Positions 16,893-24,703 of a stretch of 34,135 nt of DNA are shown here, piece after piece (positions within the stretch are counted from its first letter, which is position 1; each line of letters begins with the position of its first letter). The DNA is from Polaromonas sp. (GTDB lineage Bacteria; Pseudomonadota; Gammaproteobacteria; Burkholderiales; Burkholderiaceae_C). Position numbers and translations under genes: made by a program. The stretch covers positions 1-34,135 of the forward strand of contig PNNC01000193.1 of the NCBI GenBank assembly GCA_013824015.1. The letters run 5' to 3'. Below the pieces are notes generated by a model. The model saw nothing but the letters and a program-made list of their open reading frames with translations, searched no databases and had not been told where the DNA came from.

Positions 16893-17837
16893 ATGAATCT
16901 TCACCAGTTCCGTTTTGTCCAGGAAGCCGTCCGCCGCAACCTCAACCTCACCGAAACAGCGCGCGCGCTGCACACCTCCCAGCCCGGGGTGTCCAAAGCC
17001 ATCATCGAACTGGAAGAAGAGCTGGGCGTCGAGATTTTTGCGCGCCACGGCAAACGCCTCAAACGTGTGACCGAGCCCGGCGAACACGTGCTCAAGAGCA
17101 TAGAACTGATCATGCGCGAGGTCGGCAACCTGCGCCGCATCGGCGAGCAGTTTTCGGCGCAGGACAGCGGCACGCTGTCGATTGCCACCACCCACACCCA
17201 GGCGCGGTATGTGCTGCCGGTGCCGGTGGCCAAACTGCGCGAAGCCTTTCCCAAAGTCAACGTGAGCCTGCACCAGGGCTCGCCCGACCAGGTGGCGCGC
17301 ATGCTGATCGACGAAGTCGCCGAAATCGGCATCGCCACCGAATCGCTGGCGCAGTACGAGGAACTCGTCACCCTGCCCTGCTACGAGTGGCAACACATGC
17401 TGGTGATGCCGCTGGACCACCCGCTGGCCAAACAGGAACACATCACGCTGGAGGATCTGGCCGAGCAGCCGCTGATCACCTACCACCCGTCCTTCACCGG
17501 CCGCACCAAGATCGACCTGGCCTTCGCCGCCAAGCGCCTGCAACCCCGCATCGCGCTCGAGGCCATCGACTCCGACGTGATCAAGACCTATGTGCGCCTG
17601 GGCCTGGGCATAGGCATCGTGGCCGAAATGGCGCTCCGGGACGACGGCACCAACAGCGACCTGCTGGCGCGGCCGGCCGGCGAGCTGTTCGGCGTGAACG
17701 TGGCGCGCGTGGCTTTCAAGCGCAGCGCCTACCTTCGCAACTTTGTCTACAAGTTTGCCGAGCTGCTCAGCGACAAGCTGGACCGCAGCCAGATCACCCG
17801 CGCCATGAGCAGCCGGCATGGCGACTTCGAACTCTGA
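16893..17837 (+). CDS. cysB: LysR-type regulator CysB (sulfur assimilation)
   Basis: This is a 314-residue LysR-family activator, shorter than E. coli CysB (324). The winged helix-turn-helix is at residues 1-60 (FVQEAVRRNLNLTETARALHTSQPGVSKAI). The inducer-binding domain carries the CysB/Cbl pattern, including IATTHTQARYVLP, LHQGSPDQV, EWQHMLVMPLDHPL and ITYHPSFTGRTKIDLAF. Members sense N-acetylserine or sulfate/APS and control the cys regulon. The upstream 82 bp are strikingly A/T-rich for this genome, consistent with a CysB-type autoregulated promoter, but I could not fix a binding site. The aminotransferase gene follows 29 bp later on the same strand. Confidence 0.93.
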   Translation: MNLHQFRFVQEAVRRNLNLTETARALHTSQPGVSKAIIELEEELGVEIFARHGKRLKRVTEPGEHVLKSIELIMREVGNLRRIGEQFSAQDSGTLSIATTHTQARYVLPVPVAKLREAFPKVNVSLHQGSPDQVARMLIDEVAEIGIATESLAQYEELVTLPCYEWQHMLVMPLDHPLAKQEHITLEDLAEQPLITYHPSFTGRTKIDLAFAAKRLQPRIALEAIDSDVIKTYVRLGLGIGIVAEMALRDDGTNSDLLARPAGELFGVNVARVAFKRSAYLRNFVYKFAELLSDKLDRSQITRAMSSRHGDFEL

Positions 17838-17866
17838 ACCCTGAACCCTCCTGATTTGCGACCACC

Positions 17867-19042
17867 ATGACGACTGTTCAAGAACGCACCCCAGTCCTGC
17901 AGACCAAGCTGCCCGCCGTCGGCACCACCATCTTCACCGTGATGTCCACGCTGGCCACCGAAAAAGGTGCGGTCAACCTTGGTCAGGGCTTTCCGGATTT
18001 TGAGTGCGACCCCCAACTGGTCGGCGCCGTCACCGATGCCATGACACGCGGGCTGAACCAGTACCCGCCCATGACCGGCGTGCCGGTGCTGCGTGAAGCG
18101 GTTGCGGCCAAGCTGCAGCAATTGCACGGCCGCCGCTACGACGCCGCCAGCGAAATCACCATCACCGCCGGCGCGACCCAGGCCATCATCACCGCCATCC
18201 TGGCCGTGGTGCACCCCGGCGATGAAGTGATCGTGCTCGAGCCCTGTTATGACAGCTATGTGCCCAACATCGAGCTCGCCGGTGGTGTGGCCGTGCGCGT
18301 GCCGTTGATACCGGGCAGCTTCCGGCCCGACTTCGACAAAATTTCCGCGGCCATCAACGGCAAAACCCGCGCCATCATCGTCAACTCGCCACACAACCCC
18401 AGCGCCACGGTCTGGACGCGCGAGGACATGCTGCGCCTGCAGGAGATCCTGGCGCCGACCGACGTGCTGCTGATCAGCGACGAAGTTTATGAACACATGG
18501 TGTTCGACGCCGACCAGGGTCGCGTGCACGAAAGCGCTGCGCGTTTTCCGGGCCTGGCAGCGCGCGCCTTCATCGTCAGCAGCTTCGGCAAGACCTACCA
18601 CGTGACCGGCTGGAAGGTCGGTTATGTGGCGGCGCCGGCGGCGCTGACCGCCGAGTTCCGCAAGGTGCACCAGTTCAACGTCTTCACTGTCAACACGCCG
18701 GTGCAGCACGGCCTCGCCGCCTACATGGCCGACCCCCGCCCCTACCTCGACCTGCCGGCGTTTTACCAGCGCAAGCGCGACCTGTTCCGCGCCGGCCTCG
18801 CGAAAACCCGCTTCAAGCTGCTGCCCAGCGAAGGCAGCTACTTCCAGTGCGTGGACATCTCGGACGTCAGCAATCTCGGCGAGGCCGACTTCTGCAAATG
18901 GCTGACCACCGAGATCGGCGTTGCCGCCATTCCGCTGTCGGCGTTTTACGGCAACGGCTTTGACCAGCGCGTCGTGCGTTTCTGTTTTGCGAAGAAGGAT
19001 GAGACGCTGAACCTGGCGCTGGACCGCCTCGCCAAGCTTTAA
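17867..19042 (+). CDS. Methionine aminotransferase (YbdL-like, PLP-dependent)
   Basis: This is a class I/II PLP aminotransferase of 391 residues. The active-site lysine lies in SSFGKTYHVTGWKVGYV, and the substrate and cofactor contacts NLGQGFPDF, GATQAI, NSPHNPSATVW and SDEVYEH are all present. The PHNPSATVW and FGKTYHVTGWK versions are those of E. coli YbdL, which transaminates methionine, phenylalanine and related amino acids, and of kynurenine aminotransferase relatives. Substrate is therefore likely methionine or its keto acid, as in methionine salvage, but this is inferred. It sits 29 bp after cysB and may be co-transcribed. A copy of the dispersed repeat begins directly after its stop. 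Confidence 0.9.
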   Translation: MTTVQERTPVLQTKLPAVGTTIFTVMSTLATEKGAVNLGQGFPDFECDPQLVGAVTDAMTRGLNQYPPMTGVPVLREAVAAKLQQLHGRRYDAASEITITAGATQAIITAILAVVHPGDEVIVLEPCYDSYVPNIELAGGVAVRVPLIPGSFRPDFDKISAAINGKTRAIIVNSPHNPSATVWTREDMLRLQEILAPTDVLLISDEVYEHMVFDADQGRVHESAARFPGLAARAFIVSSFGKTYHVTGWKVGYVAAPAALTAEFRKVHQFNVFTVNTPVQHGLAAYMADPRPYLDLPAFYQRKRDLFRAGLAKTRFKLLPSEGSYFQCVDISDVSNLGEADFCKWLTTEIGVAAIPLSAFYGNGFDQRVVRFCFAKKDETLNLALDRLAKL

Positions 19043-19108
19043 TTGCTATTGAATTGATAGCTTTCGGCGCTTGCTGCGCATGGGCTGGCGGCCAATTTTC
19101 TTCATCAA
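19043..19108 (+). repeat. Dispersed ~65-bp repeat, copy B
   Basis: It begins at the base following the aminotransferase stop with TTGCTATTGAATTGATAGCT, identical to copy A. CATGGGCTGG follows 16 bases later, then CGGCCAATTTT. It contains the GCTAT/ATAGC hairpin and a second GCGC/GCGC pairing. Placed here it could act as 3' structure for the cysB-aminotransferase message. Confidence 0.8.
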
Positions 19109-19193
19109 ATTGACTTGACAACATGTCCTACCCGAACTTTCTCGTGCCGTTAGGTGCGCCTGCACCTGTTGGCCGGGGGTTGCCCGGCGGCAA

Positions 19194-19320
19194 GTAACTT
19201 TGGCGAAACCCGCAAAGCGGGTTTTCTTTTGTTCGCCAAAAGGCGCGCTATGCGCGCGGGGTTCGCTTACTTCGCGTAGCGAAGTTACGCGAACACCAAA
19301 GTCACCAAAGAAAAGGCGAC
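19194..19320. repeat. Nested-hairpin element
   Basis: There are three stems. AAACCCGC/GCGGGTTT closes a 3-base loop at 19206-19224. It is enclosed by TTTGGCGAA/TTCGCCAAA (19199-19207 and 19232-19240). A second hairpin has GTTCGC/GCGAAC outside and ACTTCGC/GCGAAGT inside (19261-19294). ACTTTGG at 19197 can alternatively pair with CCAAAGT at 19296, which would exclude the first outer stem. The end, CCAAAGAAAAGGCGAC, resembles a repeat I associate with Comamonadaceae genomes. Confidence 0.6.
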
Positions 19321-19455
19321 GCTATGGTCTGGGTCCTTCCGCTTCGTTCCAGGCAACCTGCGGTGCTCGCCGAAAACGGGGTCGAGCTCGAACTCGCCTT
19401 CGGCTCAAACAATCGCTCGTCCTGATCCGTTTTCGGCTGTGCTCCTCGGCCCAAC

Positions 19456-19495
19456 GGGGCGAGGGAGGGGCCAGGGGGTGGGAGTGGGAGTGGGG
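19456..19495 (+). other. G-tract cluster, possible G-quadruplex
   Basis: Seven runs of three to five G lie within 40 bases on the plus strand, separated by loops of one to three bases. That is more than the four runs needed for an intramolecular quadruplex. It lies about 260 bp upstream of the DUF3309 gene. Confidence 0.55.
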
Positions 19496-19558
19496 AGTTA
19501 GACCTGCTGTCCTCTGCATACCTTGGTGCCGGAGCCAGCCGGCGAGCTGGATGTCTCA

Positions 19559-19585
19559 TGGATCCCGGATCAAGCCCGGGATGAC
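19559..19585. repeat. Inverted repeat of the GGATCCCGG...CCGGGATGACA type
   Basis: ATCCCGG (19562-19568) pairs with CCGGGAT (19576-19582) around loop ATCAAGC. Sequences of this form are familiar as dispersed intergenic repeats in many proteobacteria; translated, they give the tell-tale PGLDPG string. No second copy was found in this window. Confidence 0.55.
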
Positions 19586-19754
19586 AGTCATCTCCTTCGA
19601 GCCACGGAAGCAGCGCGCGCAAGGCAACGCGGCAGCGCGAGCCGCTCTCCTTCGTCAACTGTAGGAACTCCCTGACGGTGCCGCAGCGCACCTTCCTGCC
19701 ATCTCCTGCCGCACCCGGCTCAACAATCACTACACACAAAACAAGGAGTTCCCC

Positions 19755-19913
19755 ATGTCGATTTCCCTCATCCTGCTCATCGTACTCATCCTGATCCTGG
19801 TTGGCGCGCTGCCTACCTGGGGCCACAGCAAAAGCTGGGGTTACGGTCCCAGCGGTGGTCTCGGCCTGGTCGTGATCATCCTCATCGTGCTGTTGCTGAT
19901 GGGCCGAATCTGA
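19755..19913 (+). CDS. DUF3309 family small membrane protein
   Basis: This is a 52-residue protein missed by length-based gene finding. It reads as two short hydrophobic segments, SISLILLIVLILILVGALP (2-20) and GGLGLVVIILIVLLLMG (34-50). Between them lies the conserved linker TWGHSKSWGYGPS, the DUF3309 pattern. The ATG at 19755 has AAGGAG eight bases upstream, and a perfect 18-bp terminator stem lies immediately after the stop. The family is common in soil proteobacteria and often linked with stress or envelope loci, but no function is known. It stands as a single-gene unit behind the long structured spacer. Confidence 0.88.
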   Translation: MSISLILLIVLILILVGALPTWGHSKSWGYGPSGGLGLVVIILIVLLLMGRI

Positions 19914-19926
19914 CACTCCCGCGTTT

Positions 19927-19967
19927 CCCACAAAAAAGCCCGGCTACACGCCGGGCTTTTTTGTGGG
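19927..19967. terminator. Bidirectional terminator after the DUF3309 gene
   Basis: It has a perfect 18-bp stem (CCCACAAAAAAGCCCGGC with its complement) around loop TACAC, giving A/T tracts on both sides. It lies 14 bp after the DUF3309 stop and 13 bp from the end of the convergent TPR gene, so it serves both. Confidence 0.93.
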
Positions 19968-19979
19968 CGACCCGGCTCG

Positions 19980-22430
19980 CTACGCGGCGCGTTCGCCGGC
20001 CGGCAAGCGGGCCAGGTCGGCAGCGATGCGCTCGAGCACCGGGCCCCACTGCCCTGCCGTTTGCTGGCGGTACAGCGTGACCGACTCGTACCAGGGTGTG
20101 TCGCTGCGTTCCAGCATCCAGCGCCAGTCCGGGTTCAGCGGCAACGCCATCCATACCGGACGGCCCAGCGCCCCGGCCAGATGCGCGACGCTGGTGTCCA
20201 CGCTGATCAGCACATCCACCAGCTCGCACAGGGCCGCCGTGTCGGTGAAGTCCTGGATCTCCTGGTCCAGGCGCAGGATCTGCGGATGCTGCTCCAGCGT
20301 TTGCCGGTCCGCCGGCCGGAATTCCTTCTGCAAGCTGATGTAGTCGAACGCTGGCGGCAAATGCGCGATCAGTTCGGACAGCACCAGGCTGCGGTTGTGG
20401 TCGTTTTTATGCGCGGCATTGCCGCTCCACACCAGCCCGACGCGCGGCCGGGACCTTGGACCGAGCCGCTGCGTCCACTGCGCGACCTTGTGCGCCGGCG
20501 CGCGCAGGTAGGGCTGGCCTGACGGAAAGTTGTGCAACGTGGTTCCCAGCGCCAGCGGCAGGCTCAGCAGCGGACAATGGCAGTCAAAGTCGGGAAGCGG
20601 CTGGCCTTTGGCCAGCACCTGCACAGCGCCTTCGAGGCCGTCCAGCAGGCCCAGCAGCGCTGGCTGTACCTCCAGGATCACGCGCGCGCCGAGCGCCTGG
20701 ATCAGCCGGGTGTAGCGGCAGAACTGCAGGGTGTCGCCCAGTCCCTGCTCGCCGTGCAGAAGAATGGTCCTGCCCTGCAGCGGCTCGGCCCCCAGCCAGA
20801 TCGGCTGGCTGAAGTTGCGCACAAACTTTTTGAGCGTCTCGTCTTCCCAGCGCCACTCGTACTGCGCCCAGCCGCGTTCGAACTCGGCGAGCTGCAGCAG
20901 GCACAGTCCCAGGCTCAGTTGTGCGTTCGCATGTTCAGGATCGATCGCAATGGCTTTTTCGTAACTTTCCACCGCCTCGCGGTGCCGCATCAGTTGCGTC
21001 AAGGCATTGCCCCGGTTGTTCCACCCCGAGGCCAGGCCGGGGTCAAGCGACAGCGCCCGGTCATAACTGTCAAGAGCCTGCTGGTGCCGCCCCAGCGCAC
21101 TCAGCGTGATGCCGCGGTTGTTGTAATACGAGGCGGCATGCTCGGATGCGCGGGCGATGGCCTCGTCATAGCTGTCCAGCGCGGCCTCGTACTGCTTGAG
21201 GTCACCGAGGGCATTGCCGCGGTTGTTGTAGGCCTGTGGCGCGAAATCGCCGCCCAGCGCGATCACCCGGTCATAACAGTCGATCGCATGCTGATGCTGT
21301 TTCAGAAGACGCAGCGCACCGCCCTGGTTGTACCAGGCCTGGGCGTCATCGGGATTCAGCTTGATGGCCTGGACATAGGATTCAATCGCCGCCGGGTAAT
21401 TCTCCAGACGTCCCAAGGCGTCGCCGCGTCCGGTCCAGGCCTCGGCCTTTTCCGGCTGGAGCGCAAGGACCCGGTCAAAACTCTCCACCGCCGCAGCGTG
21501 AAGCGCGAGTTGAGCCTGGGCGATCCCGCGGCTGAACCACGCATCCGGATAGGCGGCCCGCAAGGCAATCGCCCGGTCGAAACTCTCGATGGCTTCGCCG
21601 TGACGCTCCAGCGCAGCCAGCGCCACGCCCCGGTTGTAGTGCGCCTCCGCATGACCTGGTTTGAACGCAAGCGCCCTGTCGTAGCTGTCCAGGGCCGCGG
21701 CGTGTTCACCGAGCGCGCTCAGCGCCGTTCCCCGGTTGTTGAACGCATCGGCGTGGCCGGGCTTGAGCGCGATGGCCCTGTCCTGGCTCACAACCGCATC
21801 GGCGTAACGACCGAGCTGGGCCAGGGTATTGCCGCGGTTGTACCAGGCGTCGGCGTAGTCGGGCTTGAAGTGGATGGCCTGGTCGTAGTTGTGCAGCGCC
21901 AGCTCGTACTGCATCTGCTGCGCCAGCGCATTGGCCAGGTTGTTGAAGGCATCGGCATAGTCAGCCTTGCGCGCGATGGCGGCACGGTAGCTGTCCATCG
22001 CGGCCTGCAGCTGGCCAGTTTCACGGAGCACCACGCCGCGGTTGTTCCAGGCCTCCGCATAGTCGGCCTTGAGCTGGATGGCCTGGTCGTAACTGGCGAG
22101 CGCGGCGTCCCACTGACCCAGATCCTTGAGGGCAGCGCCACGGTTGTTGTGGGCCGGCGCATGCCGGGGATTGAGTGCCAGCGCCTGGTCGATCCACGCC
22201 ACGGCACCCGCCGGGTCCTGGGTCTGGTAGGCCAGCACACCCATCAGATGCAGCGCGTCGAAGTGGGCCGGCTGGAGCTTGAGCACCTCCTGGTACAGCG
22301 CCCTGGCCGGTGCCAGCTGGCCGCCCTGGTGCAGGGCCAGCGCCTCGCCGAATCGGGCCTGGGCCTGTCGGGCCGTCGGGCTGGCCGCAGCGCGTCCAGC
22401 CGGTGGTGGGTGGCGAAACACGGGTTTCAT
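19980..22430 (-). CDS. TPR protein with C-terminal glycosyltransferase-9-like domain (paralogue 1)
   Basis: This is an 816-residue two-part protein. After a short basic start (MKPVFRHPPPAGRAA) come about 14 tetratricopeptide repeats of 34 residues (about 25-505), most with A-W/F-NNRG-x-AL...YDxAI spacing; repeats 11 and 12 are 35 residues long. A capping repeat (LQLAEFERGWAQYEWRW) leads into a C-terminal domain (about 540-816). That domain has ILLHGEQGLGDTLQFCRY, PRVGLVWSGNAAHKND and VDTSVAHLAGALGRPVW, the GT-B fold of heptosyltransferase/GT9 relatives. The donor and acceptor are unknown; protein or polysaccharide glycosylation is plausible. No signal peptide is seen. It follows its paralogue with only 4 bp between stop and start, so they are one operon, probably with hrpA. 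Confidence 0.85.
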   Translation of the reverse strand: MKPVFRHPPPAGRAAASPTARQAQARFGEALALHQGGQLAPARALYQEVLKLQPAHFDALHLMGVLAYQTQDPAGAVAWIDQALALNPRHAPAHNNRGAALKDLGQWDAALASYDQAIQLKADYAEAWNNRGVVLRETGQLQAAMDSYRAAIARKADYADAFNNLANALAQQMQYELALHNYDQAIHFKPDYADAWYNRGNTLAQLGRYADAVVSQDRAIALKPGHADAFNNRGTALSALGEHAAALDSYDRALAFKPGHAEAHYNRGVALAALERHGEAIESFDRAIALRAAYPDAWFSRGIAQAQLALHAAAVESFDRVLALQPEKAEAWTGRGDALGRLENYPAAIESYVQAIKLNPDDAQAWYNQGGALRLLKQHQHAIDCYDRVIALGGDFAPQAYNNRGNALGDLKQYEAALDSYDEAIARASEHAASYYNNRGITLSALGRHQQALDSYDRALSLDPGLASGWNNRGNALTQLMRHREAVESYEKAIAIDPEHANAQLSLGLCLLQLAEFERGWAQYEWRWEDETLKKFVRNFSQPIWLGAEPLQGRTILLHGEQGLGDTLQFCRYTRLIQALGARVILEVQPALLGLLDGLEGAVQVLAKGQPLPDFDCHCPLLSLPLALGTTLHNFPSGQPYLRAPAHKVAQWTQRLGPRSRPRVGLVWSGNAAHKNDHNRSLVLSELIAHLPPAFDYISLQKEFRPADRQTLEQHPQILRLDQEIQDFTDTAALCELVDVLISVDTSVAHLAGALGRPVWMALPLNPDWRWMLERSDTPWYESVTLYRQQTAGQWGPVLERIAADLARLPAGERAA

Positions 22431-22434
22431 GGGA

Positions 22435-24675
22435 TCAGCCTCCGGCGGGATGGGGCGGTGCCAGACGCGCCAGGTCGCGTCCCAGCCGCGTCATGACATC
22501 GTCCCAGCGCCCCGGGCTGCTCTGCCGGTACAGCGTCGCGGAGGGATACCAGGGGCTGTCCCTGCGGTCCAGCAGCCAGCGCCAGTCCGGGTTGAACGGC
22601 AAGGCAATCCAGACCGGCCGGCCCAGCGCACCGGCCAGGTGGGCCACGCTGGTATCGACACTCAGCACCACATCGACGAGCGCGCACAGGGCGGCGGTGT
22701 CGCTGAAATCGCGGATTTCCTCGTCCAGCCGCAGGATCTGCGGATGTTGCGCCAGCGTCTCCTGGTCGGCGGGACGGATTTCCTTTTGCAGGCTGATGAA
22801 GTCCACCCCCGGCGGCAAGCGGTCCACCAGGCCAGCCAGCGGAAAACTCCGGTTCTGGTCATTGGTGTGTGCGGCATTGCCGCTCCAGACCAGTCCGACA
22901 CGCGGACGGGTCTTCTCGCCCAGCCTGGCCTGCCAGTGCGCGAGCCGGTCGGCCGGGGCGCTCAGATAAGCGCTGCCCGCCGAGGGAATGCTGTCCAGCC
23001 GGGTGCCGAAAGCCAGCGGCAGGCTCAGCAAGGGGCAGTAAAAGTCGAAGGCCGGCAAAGGCTGGCCGCCCGCCAGCACCTGGTCGGCCCCGTCGACACC
23101 GGCCAGCAGACCGGCCAGCGCCGGCTGTACTTCGAGGATGACTCGTGCGCCCAGCGCGCGCACCCGCCTGGCGTAGCGACAGAACTGCAGCGTGTCACCC
23201 AAACCCTGTTCCGCATGCAGCAGAATCGTCTTGCCCTGCAGCGGCTCGGCCCCGGTCCACATCGGCTGGCTGAAATGGCGCACGGCGGCCTTGACGCTGT
23301 CGTCTTTCCAGCGCCATTCGTACTGCTTCCACCCCTCGTCGAAGTCACCCAGCAGCAGCAGCAGCAGCGAGCGGTGCAGATGGGCGCCGGCATGCTCCGG
23401 TTCGAGCGTGATCGCGTGCGTGTAACCTTCAATCGCCTGGCGCGGCTGCCCCATGTGCCCCAGCGTGAAGCTGCGGTTGCGCCATGCATCGGCATAAGCG
23501 GGCCGGAGGGCGATGGCCTGGTCATAACTTTCCATCGCAAGCGGGTATTCGCGCAAATTGCCGCGCGCCACACCGCGGTTGTTCCAGGCCTCGGCATAGT
23601 CGGGCCGGAGGGCAACGGCACGTTCATAACTTTCGGCCGCCGCCTGGTACTGGCGCAACTGGCCCAGCGCGGCGCCGCGGTTGTTGTACGCCTCCGCGTA
23701 AGCAGGCCGGCAGCGGATGGCCTGGTCGTAGCTGGCAATCGCCTCCGGCAGCCGGTCCAGTTCGGCCAGCACCACACCGCGGTTGCTCCAGGTCTCCGGG
23801 TCATCGGGCCGCAGGCTGATGGCGCGGTCGTAACTCTCGAGCGCGGCGGGGTACTGCCCAAGGTGCCCCAGCGCCACGCCGCGGTTCTTGAGCGTCTCCG
23901 GATGGTCCGGTCGAAGCGCCAGCGCCCGGTCATAACTGTCCAGCGCCTCCTGGTGGCGCTCCAGGTCGCCCAGCGCATTGCCGCGGTTGTTGAACGCCGG
24001 TGCATGGGTGGGCCGCAGGGCAATCGCGCGGTCGTAGCTGTCAACCGCCGCCTGGTGCTGCTTCAGGGACCGCAGGGCATTGCCACGGTTGTACCAGGCC
24101 TCGGCGTAGTCCGGCCGCGCGCGCAGGGCCTGGTCGTAACTGGCGATGGCCGCCTCCGGCTGCTGCTGGTCCACCAGGGCATTGCCGCGGTTGTTCCAGG
24201 CGTCCGCGTAGTCCGGGTTGAGGGCAATCGCCCGGTCATAACTGGCAAGGGCGGCCTCTGCCTGCTGCAGGCCGCGCAAGGCGGCACCGCGGTTGTTCCA
24301 GGCTTCGGCGTAGTCGGGTTTGAGTTCCACCGCCCGGTCGCAATCGGCAAGCGCCGCCGCGAACTGCCCCAGGCTGCGCCAGGCGGCGCTGCGGTTGTTG
24401 AAAGCCATCGCATTGCCGGCATGCACCGCGATGGCCTTGCCAATCCATTCCACCGCCTGGGCGGCGTCCCCGGTCAGGTAGGAAAGCACCCCGAGCAAAT
24501 GCAAGGCGTCAAAATGCGCCGGCTGCAGCTTGAGCGCCTGCAGATAACAGTCGCGCGCCTGCGCCATCTGGCCTTTTTGCTGCAGCGCCAGGCCCTTGTT
24601 GACCTGCGCCTGCGCCGCCCCCTTGCCGGCAGCCGCGCGCCCGGGCGCCGGTGGATTCCTGAAAATCGGTTTCAT
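22435..24675 (-). CDS. TPR protein with C-terminal glycosyltransferase-9-like domain (paralogue 2)
   Basis: This 746-residue paralogue of the next gene has the same architecture. It opens MKPIFRNPPAPGRAA, has about 12 TPRs (about 25-430, consensus AWNNRGxALxxLxQxxxALxSYDRAIALxPDYAE), a capping repeat (LGDFDEGWKQYEWRW) and a GT9-like domain (ILLHAEQGLGDTLQFCRYAR, PRVGLVWSGNAAHTND, VDTSVAHLAGALGRPVW). The 70-residue length difference is almost exactly two repeats (2 x 34, plus the two 35-residue repeats of the paralogue). Paralogues this close, in tandem, indicate local duplication followed by repeat gain or loss. Its start lies 28 bp after the hrpA stop on the same strand. GT activity is inferred from the fold only. 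Confidence 0.85.
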   Translation of the reverse strand: MKPIFRNPPAPGRAAAGKGAAQAQVNKGLALQQKGQMAQARDCYLQALKLQPAHFDALHLLGVLSYLTGDAAQAVEWIGKAIAVHAGNAMAFNNRSAAWRSLGQFAAALADCDRAVELKPDYAEAWNNRGAALRGLQQAEAALASYDRAIALNPDYADAWNNRGNALVDQQQPEAAIASYDQALRARPDYAEAWYNRGNALRSLKQHQAAVDSYDRAIALRPTHAPAFNNRGNALGDLERHQEALDSYDRALALRPDHPETLKNRGVALGHLGQYPAALESYDRAISLRPDDPETWSNRGVVLAELDRLPEAIASYDQAIRCRPAYAEAYNNRGAALGQLRQYQAAAESYERAVALRPDYAEAWNNRGVARGNLREYPLAMESYDQAIALRPAYADAWRNRSFTLGHMGQPRQAIEGYTHAITLEPEHAGAHLHRSLLLLLLGDFDEGWKQYEWRWKDDSVKAAVRHFSQPMWTGAEPLQGKTILLHAEQGLGDTLQFCRYARRVRALGARVILEVQPALAGLLAGVDGADQVLAGGQPLPAFDFYCPLLSLPLAFGTRLDSIPSAGSAYLSAPADRLAHWQARLGEKTRPRVGLVWSGNAAHTNDQNRSFPLAGLVDRLPPGVDFISLQKEIRPADQETLAQHPQILRLDEEIRDFSDTAALCALVDVVLSVDTSVAHLAGALGRPVWIALPFNPDWRWLLDRRDSPWYPSATLYRQSSPGRWDDVMTRLGRDLARLAPPHPAGG

Positions 24676-24703
24676 GCCTCAACTGTAATGTCATGCCGGG
24701 CCG

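Larger units (their letters stand above)
19109..19754. other. Long non-coding spacer with structured repeats
   Basis: I find no convincing gene in this stretch. It contains a nested hairpin element (about 19190-19320), a G-tract cluster (19456-19495), a GGATCCCGG-type inverted repeat (about 19559-19585), and the ribosome-binding site of the DUF3309 gene. A 154-codon open frame at 19200-19664 is rich in Arg, Ala and Ser, lacks a ribosome-binding site and runs through the repeats, so I did not call it. Confidence 0.65.

Noticed and set aside
19200-19664. 154-codon plus-strand open frame in the spacer
   Set aside because: It runs through the hairpins, G tracts and inverted repeat, is Arg/Ser-rich with no domain, and has no ribosome-binding site; it looks like repeat DNA read as protein.
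20900-24500. Roughly 102-bp periodic repeats that could suggest a satellite or CRISPR-like array
   Set aside because: The period is exactly 34 codons and matches TPR repeats within two open genes; no identical repeats with unique spacers are present.
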